A stretch of 64,000 nt of DNA, taken from assembly GCF_937898475.1 (NCBI RefSeq), contig NZ_CALEJS010000015.1, positions 496,001 to 560,000 on the forward strand. The letters are read 5' to 3'. The notes beneath the pieces were generated by a model, which saw only the letters and a list, made by a program, of their open reading frames with translations, was not told the DNA's origin and ran no database searches. Origin of the DNA: an uncultured Chitinophaga sp. GTDB lineage: Bacteria > Bacteroidota > Bacteroidia > Chitinophagales > Chitinophagaceae. A program made the position numbers and the translations under genes. This document shows, in pieces, positions 49,174-58,810 of this stretch. Each line of letters begins with the position of its first letter. Position 1 is the stretch's first letter.

Positions 49174-49653
49174 TTACAAATATGGTTTCATTTCCTCTTC
49201 GATATTCTTCCTCAGATCCATCAAACGCTGTGCATAGTTGCACATATGGTGTTCCTCCTCTGTCCGGGGAGTCCATTTAGGCACCGGCACGGTGTTACCG
49301 CTATCATCAACAGCGGCGAACACCATAATACAGTGGGTGGTTTTAATACGATCGGAATTCCTTGGATTGGAGGCAAAAACATTAATGGCGATATGCATGC
49401 TGGTTTTGCCGGTATAGATCACACTGGCCGTGATCTCCACAAGGTTGCCGATGGCAATGGGATGATAGAACCGAATGCCGCCTACATAAACGGTTACACA
49501 ATACTGTCCGCTCCAATGTGCCGCACAGGTATAGCCCGCCTGATCTATCCACTTCATTACTGCGCCGCCGTGTACTTTACCGCCAAAGTTAACGTCGGAG
49601 GGTTGGGCCAGAAAACGAAGGGTAATGGTGTTGCTGGTGAAGCTTTCTGCCAT
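49174..49653 (-). CDS. Acyl-CoA thioesterase, hotdog fold
   Basis: The 159-residue protein belongs to the YciA/BACH-type acyl-CoA hydrolases: FLAQPSDVNFGGKVHGGAVMKWIDQAGYTCAAHWSG contains the hotdog helix and the conserved NxxGxxHGG pattern, followed by the beta-sheet VTVYVGGIRFYHPIAIGNLVEITASVIYTGKTSMHIAINVFA. Such enzymes hydrolyse medium to long acyl-CoA in the cytoplasm and adjust free CoA and fatty acid pools. The ATG at 49653 is preferred to the TTG two codons upstream. It is monocistronic. Confidence 0.92.
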   Translation of the reverse strand: MAESFTSNTITLRFLAQPSDVNFGGKVHGGAVMKWIDQAGYTCAAHWSGQYCVTVYVGGIRFYHPIAIGNLVEITASVIYTGKTSMHIAINVFASNPRNSDRIKTTHCIMVFAAVDDSGNTVPVPKWTPRTEEEHHMCNYAQRLMDLRKNIEEEMKPYL

Positions 49654-49773
49654 GCTCAATTATAATTTTGAGCCAAAGCTAATGGTGCTGATCCCAAATT
49701 CCAAGAAGAGGCTGCCAAATTTGTTAATAAGGAATAGCAATTCCCATATCAGAAGTATCCCGTGCAAGCTCTA

Positions 49774-52281
49774 TTATAAACCTCCCTCTTCACGGTTTTG
49801 TTCCTGTTCCTGTGCATTGCGATTGTTATTCTTTCTTTTAAAGAGATTCATGTCCATTTTACCGAACCGCCAGGCTACATTCAGACGAAGTTCGCGGCTG
49901 GCGCGTTTACGGAACCGTTCCTGTTCGGAAAAAGCGGTGCGGGTAAAATTCAGGTCCCTGTCCTGGTTAAAGATGTCATTTAAGGCGAGCGTTACAGACA
50001 GCGCTTTGCTTTTCAGGAAATCTTTTTTCAGCGCCATATCCACCTGGTATTCTGCGGCAGCCTCGCCCTGGGGAAGTATTTCTTTTGATTCGTAATTGCC
50101 CGTTACCTGCAGCAGCAGGTTCCAGGGAAGTTTGGTATTGCTGTTGATCTTCCCGAACCAGGTAAAACCACTGTTATTAAGATCACCACCCAGGTTTTGA
50201 GCATTTACTTTTGTCTGCGCCAGGTTCAGGTTGGTGGTAACATCCCACCAGGAAGTGATCTGGTTACGCACAGTGAACTCGGCCCCCCATGCTCTGCGGG
50301 TGGCAGCATTAACCGGGTAGGAGAGTACTACTTTCTGGTCCTGTCCATTAAGGTTCAGCGTGGTATCAGTATAAAAGTCGGTTATAGCGTTATTGGTATT
50401 GCGATAGTAGAGCGATACCATGACGTTATGTTTCTGGGCAAATGTTTTAAGATAAGACAGCTCAAATGAGTTGGTAAATTCGGGCCTTAGCCCGGGGTTA
50501 CCACGGCTGGCACTCTGCGCGTTATAATCCAGGTTAGGCAGCAGGTCGCGGAACCACGGACGGCGTATACGGCGGCTATAGTTCAGCTGCAGCTCATGCT
50601 CGCCTTTCAGCTTCTGTGAAAGGTACACGCTGGGGAAAAAGCTGACCGGGTAGTTGATCTCGTAGGAGCTGGCTTTTGCGCTTTGCATATTACCGCTGTA
50701 GAAAGATTGCTCTGCCCGTAAACCTCCCTGGTAACCAAAGTTGTTGATGGTACCGCTGTAATTCACGTAAGCGGCATTCACATGTTCCTGGTAATGATAT
50801 TTATTGGAAAGAGCGCTGTCCAGCACAAATTCCCCGGTATTGTAATCCAGTCCAAGGGTGTTGATCTCATTATTAAAGGTACGTGCGGTGGTTCTGAGGC
50901 CCGCTTCCAGTTTTGAAGTGGCGGTGATGGGATCAACATAATCTATTTGCCCGGTGAAATAGGTTGTATTGCCTCCTCCACGGCCATGGCGCAACTCTGG
51001 TTGCCGTGGCGATGTGATCGGAGCATGATCCAGGTTATAATACTGGATGGAATAGTCCGTACCATCGTCACCGTTAGCACGGTTATAAGTGAAATCAGCC
51101 GTAAGCTCCTTTCCCTCTTCAGCAAAAGTATGTTTGTAACCCAGCTGGGTGGTGTAGTTGTGGAAACCACGATTACTGTTGTCAATACCGGTACCATAGC
51201 GTACACGGCGCTGCATGGCGTCCAGGTCATATAAGGTCTGATCGTTGTTGTTCTCAAACCGGCCTGCTACTACGCCTTGTGAAATGGTGATCGTATTGCG
51301 GTTGTCCAGGAAATAGTCAAATCCTGCACGGGCAAACTGAAAGCGACGGAACTGGTCGCCATCCTGGTATTGATCCAGGAAAGTGGTAGTATCTGCTGCA
51401 ATGTTCTTCCTGAAAAGATGGGAATTCATCCAGGCTTTACGCGTACGTAAATTATAGGTAAGGAAGAAATTGAATTTATCCTGGCGCAGGTTCACATTCA
51501 CGCCCGCATTAGCGCCACCCAGTGAAGAAACGCCCGCATTGACATTGCCATTGATCCCCGCTTTACGGTTCTTTTTCAGGACGATATTGAGAATACCGCT
51601 TACACCTTCTGCATCATATTTCGCAGAAGGATTGGTAACCACTTCTATGCTGGCAATAGCGTCTGCCGGTATCTGGTCAAGCGTGAGGGTAGAGGGCCGG
51701 CCATCTACAAAAATCGTAGGACTGCCCCTGCGCACCGTAACATTGCCATCAATATCAACGTTCACAGAGGGAACCTGCTTCAGCACGTCGGCAGCGGTGC
51801 CACCGGCAGAAGAGAGGTTCTTGTCTACATTGAATACCTTTTTATCAATAGCCATGGTGTAAGTAGGTTTTTCACCAATCACTTCCACGGCGGCCAGTGA
51901 TTTAATATTGGCGCTGAGTTTTATGTTTCCCACATCAACCTGTTGCTGTTTGGGTGCAATGGTCACATTTTTATAAACGGTGGTATAGCCAATGAAATTT
52001 ATCCTCATGATGTAATGTCCGGGGGAGACATGCTCCAGGCTGAAATCGCCATTCGCTTTTGAGAGCATGCCCGTCACTACACTGGAATCCGGCCGTAAAA
52101 GCGCTACGGAAGCATACTCTACCGGCTTGCCACCCTCTGCATCTATTAATTTGCCATATATTATCCCTGAGGGGGCATTGTTTTGTTGCTGTGCCATTGC
52201 CACCCCTGTCCCTGCTATCAGTATCAGCCAAAGAAAGGCGATTGTCCGCATATAAATTTTTTTCTTCAATACTTGCTTCAT
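49774..52281 (-). CDS. TonB-dependent receptor with outer-membrane beta-barrel (OMP_b-brl_3 type)
   Basis: An outer-membrane protein of 835 residues from the ATG at 52281; the signal peptide is KKKIYMRTIAFLWLILIAG ending near AMAQ. A carboxypeptidase-like domain (GIIYGKLIDAEGGKPVEYASVALL, GHYIMRINFIGYTT) is followed by a plug (AADVLKQVPSVNVDIDGNV, PTIFVDGRPSTLTLDQIPADAIASIEVVTNPSAKYDAEG) and a barrel with SRRIRRPWFRDLLPNLDY and NPGLRPEFTNSFELSY, both family signatures. No canonical SusD partner is adjacent, so it is not SusC. Possible substrates are siderophores, cofactors or peptides. The TT-rich C-terminal tail after RFGKMDMNLFKRKNN is disordered. An alternative ATG at 52251 would still leave a signal peptide. 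Confidence 0.9.
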   Translation of the reverse strand: MKQVLKKKIYMRTIAFLWLILIAGTGVAMAQQQNNAPSGIIYGKLIDAEGGKPVEYASVALLRPDSSVVTGMLSKANGDFSLEHVSPGHYIMRINFIGYTTVYKNVTIAPKQQQVDVGNIKLSANIKSLAAVEVIGEKPTYTMAIDKKVFNVDKNLSSAGGTAADVLKQVPSVNVDIDGNVTVRRGSPTIFVDGRPSTLTLDQIPADAIASIEVVTNPSAKYDAEGVSGILNIVLKKNRKAGINGNVNAGVSSLGGANAGVNVNLRQDKFNFFLTYNLRTRKAWMNSHLFRKNIAADTTTFLDQYQDGDQFRRFQFARAGFDYFLDNRNTITISQGVVAGRFENNNDQTLYDLDAMQRRVRYGTGIDNSNRGFHNYTTQLGYKHTFAEEGKELTADFTYNRANGDDGTDYSIQYYNLDHAPITSPRQPELRHGRGGGNTTYFTGQIDYVDPITATSKLEAGLRTTARTFNNEINTLGLDYNTGEFVLDSALSNKYHYQEHVNAAYVNYSGTINNFGYQGGLRAEQSFYSGNMQSAKASSYEINYPVSFFPSVYLSQKLKGEHELQLNYSRRIRRPWFRDLLPNLDYNAQSASRGNPGLRPEFTNSFELSYLKTFAQKHNVMVSLYYRNTNNAITDFYTDTTLNLNGQDQKVVLSYPVNAATRRAWGAEFTVRNQITSWWDVTTNLNLAQTKVNAQNLGGDLNNSGFTWFGKINSNTKLPWNLLLQVTGNYESKEILPQGEAAAEYQVDMALKKDFLKSKALSVTLALNDIFNQDRDLNFTRTAFSEQERFRKRASRELRLNVAWRFGKMDMNLFKRKNNNRNAQEQEQNREEGGL

Positions 52282-52409
52282 CTGTTGCCGTAAAAGTAAT
52301 AGGAATTCAACGCGTTGAAAGTGTTTTATGATGAATGGCAACCCGAAATAACCCGTTCTTCAATTCTCAAACTTCGTACCTTTACCGTCCACTTTCCAAT
52401 TTAAACCAT

Positions 52410-53171
52410 ATGCACCGCGATTACCAACCTGACTGGGACATTTACACCTGCTCTATTGAGGATAATCCCGCAATTATAGGATTAGATCTGGACCTTCGCC
52501 GTTTTGCACCGCTGAAAGATAAACCCAACGCCATATTTATTACGGTGTACCTGAATCGCCCGCGGGCAGACGGATTCCCGCATGGAGATGAATTTGCCAT
52601 GCTGGGTGAAATAGAAGATTTACTGGTGGAACAGCTCGAAGCAAAACTAAACGCCTATTTCGTTGGCCGCACAATATCAAACGGCGTACGCGACTTTTAC
52701 TTTTATACCGGCAATACCTTGCTGTACGACAAGGCAATTGCAGATGTGATGATCAATTTCCCCAATTACCGCTATGATTTCGGACTAAAGGAAGACAAGA
52801 CCTGGGAACTATACTTTGATTACCTGTTCCCGGATGTGCAGGAATTTCAACGCATCCAGAACCGTAAAGTGTTGCGGACACTGAAAAAACATGGTGATAT
52901 TGGGGAAAAGGAAAGACAAATTGACCATTGGATCTACTTTGGCCGGGAAGAAGACCGGGAATTGTACTGGGAACTGGTACAAAAGGACGGTTTCCTGCTG
53001 GAAGAGAACGGTCGCAGCACAGAGCTGGAATACCCATTTATCTTACATATTTCACGCACCGATCCTGCCGATGAACACAGTATAGACCAGCTGGTAATGT
53101 CCCTCTGGGATCTTGCCAGGCAGATGAATGCGCGTTATGACGGCTGGGAGACGACGATAGTGAGCGCCTGA
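52410..53171 (+). CDS. DUF695 / RraB-like domain protein
   Basis: From the ATG at 52410 the protein has 253 residues. The first ~130 (DWDIYTCSIEDNPAIIGLDLDLRRFAP, PNAIFITVYLNRPRADGFPHGDEFAMLGEIEDLL, YFVGRTISNGVRDFYFYTG) are a DUF695 domain. The remainder (GEKERQIDHWIYFGREEDRELYWELVQKDGFLL, HISRTDPADEHSIDQLVMSLWDLARQMNARYDGWET) matches the RraB-type fold known from a regulator of RNase E. The combination is common in bacteria; RNA-degradation control is only inferred since RNase E regulation has not been shown in Bacteroidota. The frame opens further upstream to 52335, but that part lacks protein character. Confidence 0.85.
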   Translation: MHRDYQPDWDIYTCSIEDNPAIIGLDLDLRRFAPLKDKPNAIFITVYLNRPRADGFPHGDEFAMLGEIEDLLVEQLEAKLNAYFVGRTISNGVRDFYFYTGNTLLYDKAIADVMINFPNYRYDFGLKEDKTWELYFDYLFPDVQEFQRIQNRKVLRTLKKHGDIGEKERQIDHWIYFGREEDRELYWELVQKDGFLLEENGRSTELEYPFILHISRTDPADEHSIDQLVMSLWDLARQMNARYDGWETTIVSA

Positions 53172-53230
53172 TCCTGCTGCTCTGGAATGATGTTTGTACC
53201 CATACCCACATCACCAAAAACTGTTTACTT

Positions 53231-53392
53231 ATGTTACGTTGGGCAGTTATTTTCTTTGTTGTAGCCATCATTGCGGCTATATTCGGATTTGGGGGAATTG
53301 CGGCAGGTGCCGCCTCTATTGCGAAAATATTATTCTTTATTTTCATTGTGTTATTCCTGATCTCTTTACTATCCGGTCTGTTGCGAAGATAG
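53231..53392 (+). CDS. DUF1328 (YtjA-like) small membrane protein
   Basis: This 53-residue protein (MLRWAVIFFVVAIIAAIFGF ... LFLISLLSGLLRR) is the typical DUF1328 peptide: two hydrophobic helices joined by a glycine/alanine segment GGIAAGAASIAKILFF and an arginine-rich end. The family is widespread, often stress-induced, and of unknown function in the inner membrane. It begins at ATG 53231 and ends with TAG at 53390-53392. Identification rests on the near-invariant middle segment and length. Confidence 0.92.
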   Translation: MLRWAVIFFVVAIIAAIFGFGGIAAGAASIAKILFFIFIVLFLISLLSGLLRR

Positions 53393-53415
53393 CCGGTAGC
53401 ATTCCAGCTCCCCGG

Positions 53416-53470
53416 TTCCAGGTTCGAAAGGTCAGGAGATGATTATATCCAGGACCATTTGAACCTGGAA
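53416..53470. repeat. Inverted repeat with T-rich flank
   Basis: TTCCAGGTTC (53416-53425) and GAACCTGGAA (53461-53470) are perfect complements, followed within 30 bases by TGCTGGATTTTTTAG. It lies between the DUF1328 gene and the BamA-like gene and may terminate the former. Confidence 0.6.
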
Positions 53471-53567
53471 TTTTGGGCCTGGATGCTGGATTTTTTAGTA
53501 AGTATTCCTTTTTTTCGTTTCTCATTTTTTTAATACATTACAGGTACTGTTACACGAGTCCAAGTGA

Positions 53568-55493
53568 TTGAAACGATTGGGAAGACTTAATAAAATATGC
53601 CGGCTCATCTGCTGCTGTTTCATTGTCTTTATACTGCAGCCACGTCTAGTGCAGGGGGAGATTGTGCGTGAAGGAAATTACCTGCAGGTAAAATCCGACA
53701 CCACACCGAGGCCCGCACGTAACGGATTTTTTAACCGCCTTCGGGATTCCATCAGGAATAAAGAAGCCCGCCAGTCCTTTATCAAACGTATCACCCGGCA
53801 GGATGTGCCGGAGCCGCCTGAGGACAGCTCCATTATTAAGAGTGAACGCTATTTTACACCTTATGCAGGACGGACCGTCCGGGATATCTACTACCGGCGG
53901 GTAAAGGTGTTCGGTCCCCGCAATATCAACGATACCACCTTTTCATCCACAATGAAGTTGCTGAACCTGGCCAACCGTCTTCACTATAACACTAATGAGT
54001 GGGTGATCCGGCAGGCACTCTTTTTCCGTGAAGGAGACACCATCAATCCATACACCATGGCAGATAATGAGCGTTATCTGCGTAACAGGGCATTCCTGCA
54101 GGATGCCCGGCTTTATATTATCAACACAGGCGCCTCCCCGGATTCTGTGGACCTGCTCGTGGTAACCAAAGACGTATTTGAATACGGCGCAGACCTGTCG
54201 TCTTTCACATCTACTAATTTCAGGGGCGGTATTTCCAACAATAACCTTTTTGGCGCAGGACAAAGCCTCGATGTCCGCTTCTCCTGGCAGAACAGCTGGT
54301 CACCGCCCTGGGGTACTTCTATCAGGTATACCAAATACAATGTGGCCGGCTCTTTTGTAGACGCCAGCCTGGGTTATACCACCCTCAACGGAAATCAACC
54401 CCAGGCACTGGATACCGGCGTACTGGAAGGTTCCTATTTTATCCAGCTGGAAAGACCCCTATATCGCGATAACGCCACCCTGGTAGGCGGTTTGTTCCTG
54501 GCCAGTAACTGGTCTATCAACCATGCCGGGCGTCCCGACAGCCTCTACCGCAATTACCGCTATAAAGTGATAGATGCCTGGGTAGGATATAACTTTATCC
54601 GGCCCAGCTCCAGCTTCATAGATGTAGGGGCAAAGCCCAACCTGGCCATACTGCTGCGTCACTACAACCTCTTTTTTCAGCGCAACCCGAACCAGCCGGT
54701 GTTCAAGGCAGACCCTGTATATAATAACCGGCGATACTACCTGGCGCAGCTGAGAGCTTTCCGGCAGGACTTCTTCAAATCACATTACTTCTTTGGATTT
54801 GGGAGAACAGAGGATATTCCGCTGGGCTACAACGTGGCAGCCACCTCGGGCTGGGAGAGCTGGAAAGAGCGGAGACGCCTGTATACCGGGCTGGAAGGGC
54901 AGAAGTTCTTTACCACAAAGCACCAGGGGTTGTTCAATGCCAGTTTCGGCATAGGCACTTTCTGGAGCAGGAGTGCCTCGGAAGATGCGGTATTACACGG
55001 CAGGCTGGAATACTATAGCCGCCTGTTAAATCCCTCCTGGGGCAGGTTCCGGGAATTCTTTTTCGTAGACTATCTGAGTAATCCCAATCCATATTTTTAC
55101 AAGCCGCTGGAAATCAATATTGATAATGGGATATGGGGATACCGCGGCACAAAAGTGACGGGATACCAACGTATTAATATGCGTTCGGAAACCGTTTACT
55201 ACAGTCCATTGAAAGTGCTGGGCTTTAAATTCAACTTCTCCACTTACCTGCAGCTGACACAAGTAACGGAAAACAGCAACAGCATATTTAAAAACCCCTT
55301 GAGAACGGCGATGGGCGCCGGTGTGAGGATCCGTAATGAGAACATGTCGCTGAACACCTTCCGGATAGCCGCTTTATATATGCCAGGCGCACCCGCGCCG
55401 GTGAAGCCGGTCTTCTTTGAGATCACCACGATAAGCGATTTCAGGTTTGACATATCCGCCCTGCGATCACCTCAGTTCCTGTTGTTCAGATAA
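53568..55493 (+). CDS. BamA/TamA-like outer membrane protein
   Basis: The 641-residue protein has a signal peptide (ICRLICCCFIVFILQPRLVQG), a disordered basic stretch, one POTRA-like domain (~95-205: YYRRVKVFGPRNIND, FFREGDTINPYTMADNERYLRNRAFLQDARLYI, VDLLVVTKDVF) and a 16-strand Omp85-type barrel to the C-terminal Phe-rich end (SPQFLLFR). It may help insert outer-membrane proteins or act as a related transporter. The only start available is TTG at 53568: an in-frame stop (TGA 53565-53567) lies immediately before it and no ATG occurs in the first ~130 codons. No Shine-Dalgarno-like sequence is visible, so start usage is unusual or the 5' end is damaged. Confidence 0.82.
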   Translation: MKRLGRLNKICRLICCCFIVFILQPRLVQGEIVREGNYLQVKSDTTPRPARNGFFNRLRDSIRNKEARQSFIKRITRQDVPEPPEDSSIIKSERYFTPYAGRTVRDIYYRRVKVFGPRNINDTTFSSTMKLLNLANRLHYNTNEWVIRQALFFREGDTINPYTMADNERYLRNRAFLQDARLYIINTGASPDSVDLLVVTKDVFEYGADLSSFTSTNFRGGISNNNLFGAGQSLDVRFSWQNSWSPPWGTSIRYTKYNVAGSFVDASLGYTTLNGNQPQALDTGVLEGSYFIQLERPLYRDNATLVGGLFLASNWSINHAGRPDSLYRNYRYKVIDAWVGYNFIRPSSSFIDVGAKPNLAILLRHYNLFFQRNPNQPVFKADPVYNNRRYYLAQLRAFRQDFFKSHYFFGFGRTEDIPLGYNVAATSGWESWKERRRLYTGLEGQKFFTTKHQGLFNASFGIGTFWSRSASEDAVLHGRLEYYSRLLNPSWGRFREFFFVDYLSNPNPYFYKPLEINIDNGIWGYRGTKVTGYQRINMRSETVYYSPLKVLGFKFNFSTYLQLTQVTENSNSIFKNPLRTAMGAGVRIRNENMSLNTFRIAALYMPGAPAPVKPVFFEITTISDFRFDISALRSPQFLLFR

Positions 55494-55497
55494 AATA

Positions 55498-57792
55498 CTA
55501 ACTACTGCGCGCGATCTTTATGATCACCAGCTTGGACACTGGCGTGTTGCTTTTGTCTGCTACGCTGCTGAGCGGCACCAGCACATTGGTTTCCGGAAAA
55601 TAAGTAGCGGTGCATCTTTCAGGTATGTTGTAGGCTACCACGATAAAGCGGTGTGCAGTACGGCGAAGGCCATCATGATCGTTGTAGAGATCTACTACAT
55701 CACCGGGTTGAAGGCCGGAGCGGGTAATGTCTGCAGCATTCATGAAGATGACACGGCGTTCATGGTAAATGCCACGGTATCGGTCGTCCAGTCCGTAGAT
55801 GGTAGTATTGAACTGATCATGACTGCGAATGGTCATCATCATGTATTCATCATCTGCCAGTATGGGCGTGTTCAGCTCCGCTACATTAAAATGCGCTTTA
55901 CCGCTGCCGGTATTAAAGCGTCCTTCACGGGCAGTATTGGGCAGATAAAAGCCGCCGGGATGACGCACCCTTTGATTGTAAGATTCGAAACCAGGTATGA
56001 CCCTTTCAATATCTTCACGGATGTAATCATAGTGTTGTTCATACAGCAGCCAGTTCGCTTTGGAGCGGGGACCAAGCGTTGCCTTTGCCAGGCGGCAGAC
56101 AATCACTGGTTCGCTTAACAGCTGATCAGACACAGGTTGAAGGGGGCCCTTTGACAGCTGTATCACCCCCATGGAATTCTCACAGCTTACAAACTGTTGC
56201 TGGCCATTCAGCATGTCACGGTCGCTGCGTCCCAGGCAGGGCAGTATCAGCGCTTCCCTGCCGTGAACAAGATGACTACGGTTCAGCTTTGTGGACACAT
56301 GTACCGTTAGTGCACAGTTCCGCAGGGCTTGGGCAGTAAGGGCTGTATCGGGCGTTGCAGAAAGGAAGTTACCACCCATAGCCATAAACACTTTAGCCTT
56401 TCCTTCCAGCATAGCGCGGATGGAAGCCACTGTATCGTAGCCATGTTTCCGCGGTGGTACAAATCCAAATACAGATTGCAGGCGATCCAGCAGGGCAGGG
56501 GAGGGTTGCTCGTAAATACCCATGGTACGATCTCCCTGTACGTTGCTATGGCCGCGTACAGGGCAGGTGCCGGCACCCGGTTTGCCAATACTGCCTTTGA
56601 GCAGCAGGAGGTTCACCACCTCTTTAATGGTATCAACTGCATTTTTATGCTGGGTCAATCCCATGGCCCAGCAGGCAACAATTTTCTTTTTGTGTTGAAT
56701 AAGTTGTGCCGCCTCCCTGATCTTTTCCAATGGTACGCAGCAGTCATCTGCCAGCTGCTGAAGCGTATATTGTTTCAGATGCTGAACATAGTCGTCATAA
56801 CCTATGGTTTGCGCAGCAATAAAGTCCTGATCCAGAACGGTACCTGGCCGGACAGCTTCTGCCTCCAGGAGCAGCAGGCCCAGGGCTTTGAGCAGGGCCA
56901 TGTCGCCATTAAGTCTTACCTGCAAAAAGAGGTCCGATATATGGGTTTTGATACTCAGAACGCCGTTTACTGTTTGCGGATTCAGAAAGTTCATCAGTCC
57001 CGCTTCCGGCAGAGGGTTCACCGCAACGATCTTTGCCCCGTTCTTCTTAGCGCGTTGTAAGGCGCTCAGCATGCGGGGATGATTGGTGCCGGGGTTTTGT
57101 CCGAGTATGATGATCACTTCTGCCTGGTGAATATCGTCCAGCGTTACAGAGCCTTTGCCAATTCCCAGTGATTCCCCCAGGGCAACGCCACTGGATTCAT
57201 GGCACATATTAGAGCAATCCGGCAGGTTATTGGTGCCATACTCCCGCACAAAGAGCTGGTAAAGAAAGGCAGCTTCATTGCTGGTACGCCCCGAGGTGTA
57301 GAATATCGCTTCATCAGGTGAAGCCAGCGCATTGAGATGCCGGGCTACTTTTGCAAAAGCATCTTCCCAGCTGACAGGCTGATAGTGAGTAGCGCCTTCC
57401 GGCAGGTACATGGGCTGAGCAATGCGTCCCTTGCGGCCTATCTCATAATCGCTGAGTGCTGCAAGGTCTGCCACAGAATGCGTCGCAAAAAACGCAGGCG
57501 TCAGTTTTTTCTGTGTGGCTTCTTCGGCTACTGCCTTAGCGCCGTTCTCACAATATTCGGCAATAGCAGAGCGGTCGTCATCCGGATCGGCCCAGGCGCA
57601 GCTGGGACAATCAAATCCGTCTTTCTGGTTGAGTTTAAGCAGTGCTTTCAGTCCGCGAAAAGCGCCTGCTTCCTTTAGAATATGTTGGGCGCTGATGAGT
57701 ACCGCAGGCACACCGGCAGCCGTAGTCTTCGCTTTACCCAGTTTTAATCCTGTAAAACCGGTGGGATTTTCAGCAGCAGGTTGGTGATTCAT
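55498..57792 (-). CDS. FdhF/YdeP-family molybdopterin oxidoreductase
   Basis: The 764-residue cytoplasmic enzyme belongs to the YdeP branch of the molybdopterin dinucleotide oxidoreductases. Seen: GFDCPSCAWADPDD near residue 60, FYTSGRTSNEAAFLYQLFVREYGTNNLPDCSNMCHESSGVALGESLG, VIIILGQNPGTNHPRML, CWAMGLTQHKNAVD and GAGTCPVRGHSNVQGDRTMGI, and a C-terminal MopB-binding domain ending with TSCN-like VGDVVDLYNDHDG. Relatives are annotated as formate dehydrogenase-like and, in enterobacteria, YdeP supports acid resistance; the electron partner is not evident. The next gene upstream on the same strand is fdhD, which supplies sulphur to the molybdenum cofactor of exactly such enzymes. Confidence 0.9.
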   Translation of the reverse strand: MNHQPAAENPTGFTGLKLGKAKTTAAGVPAVLISAQHILKEAGAFRGLKALLKLNQKDGFDCPSCAWADPDDDRSAIAEYCENGAKAVAEEATQKKLTPAFFATHSVADLAALSDYEIGRKGRIAQPMYLPEGATHYQPVSWEDAFAKVARHLNALASPDEAIFYTSGRTSNEAAFLYQLFVREYGTNNLPDCSNMCHESSGVALGESLGIGKGSVTLDDIHQAEVIIILGQNPGTNHPRMLSALQRAKKNGAKIVAVNPLPEAGLMNFLNPQTVNGVLSIKTHISDLFLQVRLNGDMALLKALGLLLLEAEAVRPGTVLDQDFIAAQTIGYDDYVQHLKQYTLQQLADDCCVPLEKIREAAQLIQHKKKIVACWAMGLTQHKNAVDTIKEVVNLLLLKGSIGKPGAGTCPVRGHSNVQGDRTMGIYEQPSPALLDRLQSVFGFVPPRKHGYDTVASIRAMLEGKAKVFMAMGGNFLSATPDTALTAQALRNCALTVHVSTKLNRSHLVHGREALILPCLGRSDRDMLNGQQQFVSCENSMGVIQLSKGPLQPVSDQLLSEPVIVCRLAKATLGPRSKANWLLYEQHYDYIREDIERVIPGFESYNQRVRHPGGFYLPNTAREGRFNTGSGKAHFNVAELNTPILADDEYMMMTIRSHDQFNTTIYGLDDRYRGIYHERRVIFMNAADITRSGLQPGDVVDLYNDHDGLRRTAHRFIVVAYNIPERCTATYFPETNVLVPLSSVADKSNTPVSKLVIIKIARSS

Positions 57793-57849
57793 TATTATGT
57801 GTTTTAAAGCAGCAGGTTAGCCAGCTGCAAATTGCCAGCAATGAGCAAC

Positions 57850-58686
57850 CTACATTATTATTCTATGTTCGTTGGTGTAGATATTACATCGTTGTTGCCT
57901 TAAAAATCCTACCAGGGTAATATTCCACTGCTGCGCCATTCTGACGGCCAGGCTGGATGGCGCACCCACTGCAGCCACAATAGGAATGTTTGCCATGGCA
58001 GCTTTCTGAATAAGCTCAAAACCCGCACGTCCGCTCAGCAACATGAGCGAATGATGCAACGGGATACCGGCAGAGAGAGCGGCGCCTACCAGTTTGTCCA
58101 CCGCATTGTGGCGGCCAATATCTTCCCGCAACAGCAGCAGTTCTGCGGCTTCATTAAAGAGAGCAGCGGCATGCAGTCCCCCGGTATCATTAAAAAGCAG
58201 TTGCTGCCGCCGGAGTGCGTCGGGCAAAGCCAGCAAACGTGTAGCCGGGAAGGTAAGTACCGGCGGTATATTATTACGGGCGGCATTGTCAACGCTGGTA
58301 TAGATGGATGCGAGTTCCGTTTTACCACAAACGCCGCAGCCGGAATTGGAATAGAAGTTACGCTGGGTAGATTGCAGTACGGGCTGTACATGTTCATGCA
58401 GGCTTACCGCTATGGCATGCTGCTCAACTTCCGGAAAATGTATAGTTGAAATGTCAGACGCAGATGTAATGATTCCTTCTGTGAACAGAAACCCCGTAAC
58501 CAGTGCTGTATCCTCTCCGGGTGTGCGCATGGTAACAGTAATACTTTGCTGTTTCCGGTTATGCGCAGGGCCGTATAACAGCCTGATCTCCAGTGGCTCT
58601 TCGGCTGCCAGCGCATCTTCCTCTTCCGTGATGCGGGTGTTGTGCACCTTTTTAATCCTGGTATATGCGATTGCTGGGTTAGGCAT
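57850..58686 (-). CDS. fdhD: Formate dehydrogenase accessory sulfurtransferase FdhD
   Basis: The 278-residue protein carries the conserved cysteine pair in NSGCGVCGKTELASI, shared with FdhD, which transfers sulphur from IscS to the molybdenum cofactor of formate dehydrogenases. Other hallmarks: RTPGEDTALVTGFLFTEGII, RLLALPDALRRQQLLFNDTGGLHAAALF, LLREDIGRHNAVDKLVGAAL, LMLLSGRAGFELIQKAAMANIPIVAAVGAPSSLAV. It lies 57 bases upstream of the FdhF-type gene on the same strand, forming an enzyme-plus-maturation pair. Length and motif set are complete. Confidence 0.95.
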   Translation of the reverse strand: MPNPAIAYTRIKKVHNTRITEEEDALAAEEPLEIRLLYGPAHNRKQQSITVTMRTPGEDTALVTGFLFTEGIITSASDISTIHFPEVEQHAIAVSLHEHVQPVLQSTQRNFYSNSGCGVCGKTELASIYTSVDNAARNNIPPVLTFPATRLLALPDALRRQQLLFNDTGGLHAAALFNEAAELLLLREDIGRHNAVDKLVGAALSAGIPLHHSLMLLSGRAGFELIQKAAMANIPIVAAVGAPSSLAVRMAQQWNITLVGFLRQQRCNIYTNEHRIIM

Positions 58687-58810
58687 AAAATAAAGGTACG
58701 AAAGTTAGTCATCAGTTGGTTCAGGGTCCTGGCAGATGCGGGCGCTGCCAAAATATCCCCATTTGATATTTATCATTGTCTAAAATTGTAACTTGTAAAA
58801 AATCTGTAAC

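Noticed and set aside
53400..53490. Possible tRNA-like GGTTCGAA word
   Set aside because: The GGTTCGA at 53421 resembles a T-loop, but no acceptor or anticodon stem can be folded; the surroundings form a simple inverted repeat instead.
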